Assembly: GCF_009708005.2 (NCBI RefSeq)
Contig: NZ_CP052757.1
Location: 2,108,001-2,172,000 of the forward strand
Direction: 5' to 3'
Length of the DNA stretch: 64,000 bases
DNA from: Cellulosimicrobium protaetiae
Lineage (GTDB): Bacteria > Actinomycetota > Actinomycetes > Actinomycetales > Cellulomonadaceae
Shown: one piece after another, positions 9,523 through 16,922 of the stretch
Layout of the letters: each line of letters starts with the position of its first letter
Numbering within the stretch: the first letter of the stretch is position 1
The notes under the pieces: generated by a model
Database searches by the model: none
What the model was told of the DNA's origin: nothing
The model's input: the letters and a program-made list of their open reading frames with translations, nothing else
Program-made: the position numbers and the translations under genes

Positions 9523-9566
9523 ACGACGACGGGGCGCACTCCTGGAGGAGGGCGCCCCGTCGTCGT
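9523..9566. terminator. Bidirectional terminator after ilvE
   Basis: A perfect 15-bp stem, ACGACGACGGGGCGC (9523-9537) with 9552-9566, encloses a 14-nt loop that is itself palindromic (CTCCTGGAGGAG). It lies between two convergent genes. Confidence 0.8.
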
Positions 9567-9594
9567 GGGTCGGCCGTGATGGCGTCGCCGAGGG

Positions 9595-10185
9595 TCAGAC
9601 GGTCGCCGGCCGGACGACGATCGTGCGCCCGGCGACGCCGGCGAGCAGCGACCAGACGGCGATCCCGATGAGCAGGTTGATGAGCCCGGACAGGGCCGCC
9701 GCCGTGACGTCGCTCGACCAGGCGAACGGGAGCACCGTGATCACGACCGTGACGAGCGCCATGATCCAGCCGAAGAACGCGCGCGGCCGGGGCGTGCTGA
9801 GGATCAGCAGGTGCAGGACGCCCGCGGCGAGGACGGCGAGGATCGCGCCGTCGATCGCCCACGCGGCCTGACGCGACTCCGTGCCGAACAGGTCGGGCGG
9901 GGGCACGAGCGTGATCGCGAAGATCCGCTCGAAGATGATCACGCCGAGCAGCCCGATGAGCGCGGCGACGAGCGCGGTCGCGGCCGCGCCCGCCCAGAAG
10001 CGGCCGGCCTCGACGGCGAGGCGCGGGTCGGAGGGGTTGACGGGCGGTCGCGGCTCGGGGAACCCGCCCTGCGGGTCGGTGGGTGGGATCGCGGGCGGTG
10101 GGGACTGCTGCGGCACGGGCGGCTGCCCGTAGCGGCGCGTCGGGGGGTTCTGCGGGTCGTACCCGCCCGGGGTCGGGTCGCTCAT
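9595..10185 (-). CDS. Four-helix membrane protein, DUF6069-like
   Basis: The 196-residue protein has a Pro/Gln/Gly-rich cytoplasmic N-terminus (about 1-60) and four predicted membrane helices. These are AGAAATALVAALIGLLGVII, AIDGAILAVLAAGVLHLLIL, FFGWIMALVTVVITVLPFAW and a last one ending AVWSLLAGVAG. The conserved linker PPPDLFGTES and the segment LSTPRPRAFFGWIM resemble DUF6069 proteins of actinobacteria (from memory of the family). The ATG at 10185 follows GAGGAG on this strand. It is divergent from the cimA leader and convergent with ilvE. Function is unknown. Confidence 0.75.
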   Translation of the reverse strand: MSDPTPGGYDPQNPPTRRYGQPPVPQQSPPPAIPPTDPQGGFPEPRPPVNPSDPRLAVEAGRFWAGAAATALVAALIGLLGVIIFERIFAITLVPPPDLFGTESRQAAWAIDGAILAVLAAGVLHLLILSTPRPRAFFGWIMALVTVVITVLPFAWSSDVTAAALSGLINLLIGIAVWSLLAGVAGRTIVVRPATV

Positions 10186-10274
10186 CGTCACTCCTCGGTC
10201 GGTCGCCGACGCGCCCGAGGGCGGCGGCTCAGTGGATGGACGCTCGTGTCCATCCTCGCGGAACCTGTGGCACC

Positions 10275-10319
10275 ATGTGCCCTGTGACACACCTCGTCTC
10301 CCAGCTCATTATCGAGTAG
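10275..10319 (+). CDS. cimA leader peptide
   Basis: A short frame reads MCPVTHLVSQLIIE and then TAG. Its second half is rich in Leu, Val and Ile codons, including the adjacent isoleucine pair ATT ATC just before the stop, as expected for an attenuator sensing isoleucine. A GTG at 10284 would give MTHLVSQLIIE and lies 7 bp after a weak -10-like CACCAT (10271-10276). The shorter version may therefore be the leaderless product. Two hairpins and a T-tract follow at once. No other explanation for the conserved arrangement was found. Confidence 0.75.
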   Translation: MCPVTHLVSQLIIE

Positions 10320-10377
10320 CGCGCCCGGTAGCACTCACCGGACGCGCAGACCTCCCGCACCCTCGGGGGGTTTTTTT
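10319..10377 (+). terminator. cimA transcription attenuator
   Basis: A first stem pairs 10319-10329 with 10337-10347 (10 bp plus one mismatch) and starts at the last base of the leader stop codon. A second stem, CCTCCCG (10351-10357) with CGGGGGG (10364-10370), is followed by seven T. This is an intrinsic terminator about 140 bp before cimA. Confidence 0.8.
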
Positions 10378-10518
10378 GTTGCTGGGCACCACCCCCGCCC
10401 GGCGGCACGGATGCCGGGCCTCCCGCCTCACGAGGGCCCCGCCCGGCGTCCTGGGAGACGGACCAGAGGGACGGACGCTGCGGCGTCCGCGACACGACGA
10501 ACGGCAGGAAGAGGCACC

Positions 10519-12177
10519 ATGACCTCGGCGACGACCCCCATGACCGGCACCCACCAGCCACGGGTCTTCCACGTCTACGACACGACCCTGCGCGACGGCG
10601 CGCAGCAGGAGGGCATGAACCTCTCCGTCGCCGACAAGCTCGCGATCGCGCCGCTCCTCGACGAGCTCGGTGTCGGGTTCATCGAGGGGGGATGGCCGGG
10701 CGCCGTGCCGAAGGACACCGAGTTCTTCCGTCGCGCCGCCAAGGAGCTCGACCTCCGGCACGCCGTCCTGGCCGCGTTCGGTTCGACGCGCAAGGCGGGC
10801 CTGCGGGCCTGGGACGACCTGCAGGTGCGGGCGCTCGTGGACTCGGAGGCGCCGGTCGTGACGCTCGTCGCCAAGTCGGACGTCCGGCACGTCGAGCGTG
10901 CGCTGCGCACGACGCCGGACGAGGGCCTGGCCATGATCGCCGACACGGTGTCGTTCCTGGTCGGCGAGGGCCGCCGGGTCGTGGTCGACGCGGAGCACTT
11001 CTTCGACGGCTACCGGTACGACCCCGCGTTCACCCGCTCCGCGGTGCAGGCCGCGTTCGAGGCGGGGGCCGAGGTCGTGGCCCTGTGCGACACCAACGGC
11101 GGGATGCTGCCCACCTGGGTCGTCGAGATCGTCGAGGAGCTGCGCGACGCCGTCGGGCTCCCGCACGGACGCGACGCGCTGCCGGGCGACGCGCTGCTCG
11201 GCATGCACGCGCACAACGACTCGGGGTGCGCCGTCGCGAACACGCTCGCCGCCGTCGAGGCGGGCGCGGCCCACGTGCAGGGGACGGTCAACGGGTACGG
11301 GGAGCGGACGGGGAACGTCGACCTGCTCACGGTCGTGGCCAACCTCCAGCTCAAGCACGGGCTGCGCACCCTGACGGGGGAGGGGCTGGAGGAGGTCACC
11401 CGCATCTCCCACGCGATCAGCGAGATCACCAACATCTCCCCGTACGCGCGCCAGCCGTACGTCGGCGCGAGCGCGTTCGCGCACAAGGCCGGCCTGCACG
11501 CGAGCGCGATCAAGGTCGACCCGGACCTCTACCAGCACATCGACCCCACGGCGGTCGGCAACGACATCCGGATGCTCGTCTCCGACATGGCCGGCCGCGC
11601 GTCGATCGAGCTCAAGGGCCGCGAGCTCGGGTTCGACCTGTCGGGCCAGGGCGAGCTCCTCACGCGCGTGACGAACCGCGTCAAGGACGACGAGGCCAAC
11701 GGGTACACGTACGAGGCCGCGGACGCGTCGTTCGAGCTCCTGCTGCGCGAGGAGATGACGGGCGAGCGCCCGCCGTACTTCCGGGTCGAGAGCTGGCGCA
11801 CGATCGTCGAGCGGGCGGGGTCGCGCGGCACCGAGGCGACGGCGGAGGCGACCGTCAAGCTCCACGCCGGGGGCGAGCGCATCGTCACGACCGGCGAGGG
11901 CAACGGGCCCGTCAACGCGCTCGACCACGCGCTCCGGCTCGCGCTCGGCCGCGTCTACCCCGAGATCGACGTGTTCGAGCTCATCGACTTCAAGGTCCGC
12001 ATCCTCGACACCGAGCAGGGGACGGACGCGATCACGCGCGTGCTCATCGAGACGACCGACGGCTCGACGTCGTGGTCGACGGTCGGCGTCGGGCCGAACC
12101 TCATCGAGGCCGCGTGGGAGGCGCTGACCGACTCCGCGATCTACGGACTGATCCACGCGGGCGTCGACCCCCGCTGA
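10519..12177 (+). CDS. cimA: (R)-citramalate synthase
   Basis: CimA condenses acetyl-CoA with pyruvate to citramalate, giving 2-oxobutyrate for isoleucine without threonine. The 552-residue protein belongs to the DRE-TIM metallolyase family. It has YDTTLRDGAQQEGMNLSV at the N-terminus, the metal His pair in GMHAHNDSGCAVANTLAA, QGTVNGYGERTGN, and a C-terminal LeuA-type allosteric domain from about residue 400. The Asp-His-rich region and length match the citramalate synthase branch rather than 2-isopropylmalate synthase. The ATG at 10519 follows AGGAAGAGG. Expression is probably set by the leader/attenuator at 10275-10377, giving control by isoleucine supply. Confidence 0.92.
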   Translation: MTSATTPMTGTHQPRVFHVYDTTLRDGAQQEGMNLSVADKLAIAPLLDELGVGFIEGGWPGAVPKDTEFFRRAAKELDLRHAVLAAFGSTRKAGLRAWDDLQVRALVDSEAPVVTLVAKSDVRHVERALRTTPDEGLAMIADTVSFLVGEGRRVVVDAEHFFDGYRYDPAFTRSAVQAAFEAGAEVVALCDTNGGMLPTWVVEIVEELRDAVGLPHGRDALPGDALLGMHAHNDSGCAVANTLAAVEAGAAHVQGTVNGYGERTGNVDLLTVVANLQLKHGLRTLTGEGLEEVTRISHAISEITNISPYARQPYVGASAFAHKAGLHASAIKVDPDLYQHIDPTAVGNDIRMLVSDMAGRASIELKGRELGFDLSGQGELLTRVTNRVKDDEANGYTYEAADASFELLLREEMTGERPPYFRVESWRTIVERAGSRGTEATAEATVKLHAGGERIVTTGEGNGPVNALDHALRLALGRVYPEIDVFELIDFKVRILDTEQGTDAITRVLIETTDGSTSWSTVGVGPNLIEAAWEALTDSAIYGLIHAGVDPR

Positions 12178-12183
12178 TCGGGA

Positions 12184-12200
12184 CCCTCGCGCGGCGAGGG
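12184..12200 (+). terminator. Hairpin after cimA
   Basis: CCCTCGC (12184-12190) and GCGAGGG (12194-12200) pair around a 3-nt loop, 6 bp after the cimA stop. There is no clear T-tract. Confidence 0.45.
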
Positions 12201-12224
12201 AGCCCCGCGGAGCGTCAGCGGGCT

Positions 12225-12230
12225 TAGGGT
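12225..12230 (+). promoter_or_regulatory. Leaderless -10 box of the lipoate ligase gene
   Basis: TAGGGT ends 6 bp before the GTG at 12237, predicting a leaderless transcript. Confidence 0.5.
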
Positions 12231-12236
12231 GGACGG

Positions 12237-13286
12237 GTGCGTGGTGAGTACAAGGTTCCCGGTGGCAAGCTCGTGGCGGTCGACGTCGAGGTGGAGGCCG
12301 GGCGGCTCGCCCGCGTCGCGGTGAGCGGCGACTTCTTCCTCGAACCGGACGACGCGCTCGAGGACATCGACGGCGCGCTGACCGGCATGCCCGAGACGGC
12401 GACCGTGACGCAGCTCGCGAGCGCCGTCCAGGGTGCGCTCGGCGACGACGTCACGATGGTCGGCTTCTCGCCCGAGGCCGTCGCGATCGCGGTGCGTCGC
12501 GCGCTCGGGCACGCGACGGGGTGGGACGACCACACGTTCGAGCTGGTCCACGAGGGGCCGGAGAGCCCTGCGATGCACCTGGCGCTCGACCAGGTGCTGA
12601 CCGAGGAGCTCGACGCGGGTCGCCGCGGGCCGACGCTACGCATCTGGGAGTGGGCGTCGCCGGCCGTGATCATCGGGTCGTTCCAGTCGCTGCGCAACGA
12701 GGTCGACGCCGAGGGCGCCGAGCGTCACGGGGTGACGGTCGTGCGTCGTATCTCGGGCGGCGGGGCGATGTTCGTCGAGCCGGGCAACACGATCACGTAC
12801 TCGCTGTACGTCCCCGCATCGCTCGTCGAGGGGCTGAGCTTCGAGCGGTCGTACGCGTTCCTCGACGACTGGGTGCTCGGCGCGCTCGCCTCCGTCGGCA
12901 TCGAGGCGACGTACAAGCCCCTCAACGACATCGCGTCGCCCGCGGGCAAGATCGCGGGTGCCGCGCAGAAGCGGCTGCGCGGCGGAGCGGTGCTGCACCA
13001 CGTGACGATGGCGTACGACATCGACGCCGACAAGATGACCGAGGTGCTGCGCATCGGCCGGGAGAAGCTCTCGGACAAGGGGACGAAGAGCGCGAACAAG
13101 CGCGTCGACCCGCTGCGCTCGCAGACGGGCATGTCGCGCGAGGCCGTCATCGGGGCGTTCGAGGACCACTTCCGGTCGCGGTACCGGACGGTCGAGGGCA
13201 AGGTCACGCCCGAGGAGCGGGCGAAGGCCGAGGAACTGGCCCGGACGAAGTTCTCCACGCCGGAGTGGACCGCGCGCGTGCCGTGA
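12237..13286 (+). CDS. Lipoate-protein ligase A family protein with N-terminal LplB-like domain
   Basis: The 349-residue protein probably attaches lipoate to E2/GcvH lipoyl domains. Residues 1-95 (GEYKVPGGKLVAVDVEVEAG, SGDFFLEPDDALEDIDGAL) look like the accessory domain that is C-terminal in E. coli LplA and separate (LplB) in Thermoplasma; here it comes first. The catalytic LplA domain follows, with RRISGGGAMFVEPGNTITYS and the adenylate-binding Lys near 238 (SPAGKIAGAAQKR). A further C-terminal stretch follows. The start is the GTG at 12237 with a -10 box just upstream. Octanoyl transfer (LipM-like) is an alternative activity. Confidence 0.87.
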   Translation: MRGEYKVPGGKLVAVDVEVEAGRLARVAVSGDFFLEPDDALEDIDGALTGMPETATVTQLASAVQGALGDDVTMVGFSPEAVAIAVRRALGHATGWDDHTFELVHEGPESPAMHLALDQVLTEELDAGRRGPTLRIWEWASPAVIIGSFQSLRNEVDAEGAERHGVTVVRRISGGGAMFVEPGNTITYSLYVPASLVEGLSFERSYAFLDDWVLGALASVGIEATYKPLNDIASPAGKIAGAAQKRLRGGAVLHHVTMAYDIDADKMTEVLRIGREKLSDKGTKSANKRVDPLRSQTGMSREAVIGAFEDHFRSRYRTVEGKVTPEERAKAEELARTKFSTPEWTARVP

Positions 13287-13377
13287 GCGTGACAGGTCGC
13301 GCTCACGCCTGACGACACATCGGGCTCACGCGTGACCGCCAGGGCTCGCCCCCGTTCTCGCGCGCACGACGACTCCT

Positions 13378-13402
13378 CGGACCAGGGTTCTACCTCGCGC
13401 GA
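13378..13402. repeat. Single copy of the GACCAGGGTTCTMCCTCGC repeat
   Basis: GGACCAGGGTTCTACCTCGC lies within the 329-bp gap between the lipoate ligase gene and the amino-sugar operon. It is one unit of the family described at 20934-21016, 22270-22375 and 47544-47670. The rest of the gap holds only the promoter at 13462-13490. Confidence 0.7.
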
Positions 13403-13461
13403 CGGGGCCACCTCGGCGGCTGCGGCGATTGTTAAGAACGTGCAACATCTGTCGACCCGGC

Positions 13462-13490
13462 TTCCGTTCGCGCAGCGGTGGCAGTAATCT
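13462..13490 (+). promoter_or_regulatory. Likely promoter of the amino-sugar operon
   Basis: TTCCGT (13462-13467) and TAATCT (13485-13490) are 17 bp apart, leaving a 5' UTR of about 120 bases. Just downstream, GGAAGTTAGTTTC (13510-13522) is an imperfect, operator-like sequence. Confidence 0.4.
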
Positions 13491-13615
13491 TCACGCATAC
13501 GTCCACTGATGGAAGTTAGTTTCAGGCCGCGCCGGACGCCCGTCCGCGCGGGGCCGTCAGGGACACACGACCCGGCCGTTCCCCCGACGGTCGACCAGAA
13601 AGGAAGTGTCACGGC

Positions 13616-14923
13616 ATGCAGCGACGCAGCACGGTGGCCGTCACGGGCACCCTCGTCCTCGCGCTCGGCCTGGCCGCGTGCAGCTCCGGTGGTGGGTCAG
13701 GCTCCGAGGCGACCGGCGGCGACGACGCCACCGACTTCTCGGGCGAGACCCTCACCGTCTGGATCATGGAGGGCACCAACCCCGACGCCGACGCGTTCTT
13801 CGACGAGGTGACGACCGCGTTCAAGGACGAGACGGGCGCCGACCTCCAGATCGAGTTCCAGCCGTGGGCCAGCGCCCACGACAAGTTCACGACCTCCATC
13901 GCCGGTGGCACGACGCCGGACGTCGCGGAGGTCGGCACGACCTGGACGGGCGAGTTCGCGGACGTCGGCGCGCTCGCCGACCTCTCCGACCGCATCGCCG
14001 AGGCCGGGCTCGAGGACGACCTCGTCCCGGGGCTCGTCGAGTCGGCGACCCTCGACGGCGGGGTCTACGGCATGCCGTGGTACGCGGGCGTGCGCTCGGT
14101 CGTCTACCGCGCCGACCTGTTCGAGGCCGCGGGCATCGAGGCGCCGACGTCGTGGGACGAGCTCGTCGCCGCGGCCGAAGCGCTCAAGGCCGCGAACCCC
14201 GAGATCATCCCGTTCCCGGTAGCCGGTGACAGCCAGTACGGGGCGATGCCCTTCATCTGGGGCGCCGGCGGCGACCTCGCGGTGCAGGACGGCGACACCT
14301 GGACGTCGGAGGTCAGCTCGCCGGAGTCGGTCGAGGGCCTCGAGTTCTACACCGGTCTCGCGACCGAGCACGGCTTCTCGACCGCCGCCGCGACGACGTG
14401 GAAGGAGACCGACCTCCTCGCCGCGTTCGAGCAGGGCCAGGTCGGCATGATGATCTCCGGGAGCTGGACGCCGGGCAAGATCCTCGCCGACGTCCCGGAC
14501 ATGGAGGGCAAGGTCGGCGCCTTCCCGATCCCCGGGCAGACCGAGGGCCTGTCCGACTCGTTCCTCGGCGGCTCGCACCTCGGCGTCTTCGAGGCGAGCG
14601 AGAAGCAGGACCTCGCCTGGAAGTTCGTCGAGATGATGACGACCGGTGAGTTCGCGGAGGAGTGGGGCCAGCAGTCCGGCTACTTCCCGGGCCAGACCTC
14701 GCTCCTGGAGAAGGTCATCGAGGAGGACGACCCGATGGTCGCGCCCTTCGCCCAGCAGATGGTCGAGGCGGGCCGGTCCGTCCCGGTGACGCCGCTCTAC
14801 GGCCAGATCCAGGGCAAGAAGACGCTCGAGACGATGCTCCAGTCGATCCTCTCGGGCAGCGCCACCGTCCAGGAGGCCGCCGACACCGCGGCCGCCGACA
14901 TGGACGAGACGTTCGGCTCCTGA
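13616..14923 (+). CDS. Sugar ABC transporter, substrate-binding lipoprotein
   Basis: The 435-residue MalE/UgpB-type (cluster 1) binding protein has a lipoprotein signal: charged MQRRST, a hydrophobic stretch, and lipobox LAAC with Cys at residue 22. A Gly/Ser-rich linker follows. The mature domain shows LTVWIMEGTNPDADAFFDEV, TTPDVAEVGTTWTGEF and MMISGSWTPGKI, all typical of oligosaccharide binders. The start follows AAAGGAAG at 9 bp. It opens an operon with two permeases, NagZ, AnmK and MurQ, so the ligand is probably a MurNAc-containing sugar such as GlcNAc-anhydroMurNAc. No ATPase gene is present; a shared MsiK-type ATPase elsewhere is presumed. Confidence 0.93.
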   Translation: MQRRSTVAVTGTLVLALGLAACSSGGGSGSEATGGDDATDFSGETLTVWIMEGTNPDADAFFDEVTTAFKDETGADLQIEFQPWASAHDKFTTSIAGGTTPDVAEVGTTWTGEFADVGALADLSDRIAEAGLEDDLVPGLVESATLDGGVYGMPWYAGVRSVVYRADLFEAAGIEAPTSWDELVAAAEALKAANPEIIPFPVAGDSQYGAMPFIWGAGGDLAVQDGDTWTSEVSSPESVEGLEFYTGLATEHGFSTAAATTWKETDLLAAFEQGQVGMMISGSWTPGKILADVPDMEGKVGAFPIPGQTEGLSDSFLGGSHLGVFEASEKQDLAWKFVEMMTTGEFAEEWGQQSGYFPGQTSLLEKVIEEDDPMVAPFAQQMVEAGRSVPVTPLYGQIQGKKTLETMLQSILSGSATVQEAADTAAADMDETFGS

Positions 14924-15009
14924 GCCGTCCCGCGCCCGGTCGCGGGACGACCCCGCGGCCGGGCGCGGCCCCCGTACGCCCGCCCGAGCACCACGTGACA
15001 GGACCTTCC

Positions 15010-16017
15010 ATGGCAGACCTTCGAGCCGCGCCCGACGCGTCGGCGGCCTCGGCCACCCTGGCCGACCGGCCGCCGTCGGGCACCGAGCCGACCGGCACCC
15101 GCCGACGCCGCCCCGGCGGTCTCGGCCACCGCTCCCCGCTGCGCCCCTGGCTGCTGCTCGCGCCGGGCCTCGTCGTCCTCGGGGTGCTCCTGCTCTGGCC
15201 CCTCGTGCGCGTGGTCCTGCTCTCGCTGCAGGACTACGGGCTGCGGCAGATCGCGAGCGGTGAGTCGAACTGGGTCGGGCTGCAGAACTACGTCGACATC
15301 CTCGGCGACAGCTACCTGTGGACCACGGTCCTGCCCAACACGGTCCTGTTCGCGCTCGCGTGCGTCGTGCTCACGGTCGTCCTCGGGACGGCGGTCGCGC
15401 TCTTCCTCAACACCCTGGGCGGCTTCTGGCGGGGCGTCGGGGCGACGGCGATCATGGTCGCCTGGGCCGTGCCCGCGATCACGGGCACGTACGTGTGGGT
15501 GTGGATCTTCGACCCGCTCAACGGCCTCGTCGCCTCGGTGCTCGAGGGCGTCGGCGCGATCGAGCCCGGCACCGTGAACTGGTTCACCGAACGCCTGTCG
15601 TTCTACGCGATCGCGACGCTCAACGTGGTGCACCACGGGTTCCCGTTCGTCGCGATCACGGTCCTCGCGGGGCTCATGACGATCCCGCACGAGCTGCACG
15701 AGGCGGCCAAGGTCGACGGCGCGTCGGCATGGCGGCGCTTCTGGGCGATCACCGCCCCGATCCTGCGCCCGGTGTTCGCCGTCGTGACGATCCTGTCGAC
15801 CATCTGGGACTTCAAGGTCTTCACGCAGATCTACCTCATGCCCGGCGGCAACGGCGGCAACAAGGACGTGTTCAACCTCGGCGTGTGGTCGTACATCGAG
15901 TCGTTCGCGCAGGGCAAGTACGGCATGGGCTCGGCCATCGCGGTCCTGCTCACGCTCATCCTGCTCGGCATCACCCTCGTGTACATGCGCACCCTGTTCA
16001 AGGAGGAGGAGCTGTGA
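15010..16017 (+). CDS. Sugar ABC transporter permease (MalF type)
   Basis: The 335-residue membrane protein has six predicted helices after a Ser/Pro/Arg-rich N-terminus (about 45 residues). The EAA loop that docks the ATPase is seen in HELHEAAKVDGASAWRRFWA. The first helix (PWLLLAPGLVVLGVLLLWPL) is followed by a periplasmic loop QDYGLRQI typical of the MalF/UgpA group. ATG 15010 follows AGGA, 86 bp after the binding protein. It overlaps the next permease by 4 bp and forms the channel with it for the sugar delivered by the lipoprotein. Confidence 0.92.
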   Translation: MADLRAAPDASAASATLADRPPSGTEPTGTRRRRPGGLGHRSPLRPWLLLAPGLVVLGVLLLWPLVRVVLLSLQDYGLRQIASGESNWVGLQNYVDILGDSYLWTTVLPNTVLFALACVVLTVVLGTAVALFLNTLGGFWRGVGATAIMVAWAVPAITGTYVWVWIFDPLNGLVASVLEGVGAIEPGTVNWFTERLSFYAIATLNVVHHGFPFVAITVLAGLMTIPHELHEAAKVDGASAWRRFWAITAPILRPVFAVVTILSTIWDFKVFTQIYLMPGGNGGNKDVFNLGVWSYIESFAQGKYGMGSAIAVLLTLILLGITLVYMRTLFKEEEL

Positions 16018-16922
16018 GCGCCGCCGTCGTCGACACCCGCACCGGCCCGCGGCCCGACGGGTCGTCCGGGCGTCCGTCCGACCAGGTCCTGCGGACCCGG
16101 GCCCGGCGCCCCGGCGTCGCGGCCGCGAAGACCGTCGGGATCGTCGCCCTCCTCGCCTTCTCGCTGTTCCCCGCCTACTGGATGTTCTCCTCGGCGATCG
16201 ACCCGGAGGCGGCGACGCGCGGCGCCCGGCTCCTGCCTGCCGGCGTCACGTGGGACAACTTCGTGACGGTCATCGACGACGGCGGGTTCGGGCACTACCT
16301 GCGCAACTCGGTGCTCGTGGCGCTGGGCACCGTCCTCGCGTCGTCGGTCGTGGCGCTCCTCGCGGCGGTCGCGGTGAGCCGCTTCCGCTTCCGGTTCCGC
16401 AAGTCGATGCTCGTGCTCATCCTCATGGTGCAGATGGTGCCGCTCGAGGCGCTCGTCATCCCGCTGTTCCTCCAGATGCGCAACCTCAACATGCTCAACT
16501 CGCTCCTGGGCCTGACGATCGTCTACCTCGCGTTCGCCCTGCCCTTCGCGATCTGGACGCTGCGCGGCTTCGTCGCCGCGGTGCCCGTCGAGCTCGAGGA
16601 GGCCGCGTACCTCGACGGCGCCTCGTGGGGCCGCATGTTCTGGAGGATCCTCGTCCCGCTCGTGGCGCCCGGCGTCGTCGCGACGAGCGTCTTCTCCTTC
16701 ATCACGGCGTGGAACGAGTTCATCTTCGCCCTGACGTTCCTGCAGCAGTCGAGCAAGTACACCGTGCCCATCGGCCTGCAGAAGTTCTTCGGCGAGAACA
16801 CGACCGACTGGGGCGCCGTCATGGCGGCGTCGACCATCATCACGTTGCCCGTGCTCGTGTTCTTCGTCCTGGTGCAGCGCAACCTGTCCTCGGGACTGAC
16901 CGCAGGGTCGGTGAAGGGATGA
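16014..16922 (+). CDS. Sugar ABC transporter permease (MalG type)
   Basis: The 302-residue partner permease begins at the GTG (16014) that overlaps the preceding stop as GTGA, with AAGGAGGAGG at 16000-16009 as ribosome site. Six helices are visible, starting VGIVALLAFSLFPAYWMFSS. The EAA motif is VELEEAAYLDGASWGRMFWR and the C-terminal WNEFIFALTFLQQSSKYTVP is typical of MalG-type subunits. The overlap and strong internal ribosome site indicate translational coupling to the first permease and to nagZ, which starts inside its stop codon. Confidence 0.93.
   Translation: MSAAVVDTRTGPRPDGSSGRPSDQVLRTRARRPGVAAAKTVGIVALLAFSLFPAYWMFSSAIDPEAATRGARLLPAGVTWDNFVTVIDDGGFGHYLRNSVLVALGTVLASSVVALLAAVAVSRFRFRFRKSMLVLILMVQMVPLEALVIPLFLQMRNLNMLNSLLGLTIVYLAFALPFAIWTLRGFVAAVPVELEEAAYLDGASWGRMFWRILVPLVAPGVVATSVFSFITAWNEFIFALTFLQQSSKYTVPIGLQKFFGENTTDWGAVMAASTIITLPVLVFFVLVQRNLSSGLTAGSVKG

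Noticed and set aside
10241-10276. Clear -35 box for the cimA leader
   Set aside because: Only a weak TGTCCA lies at the right distance from CACCAT; not listed as a promoter.
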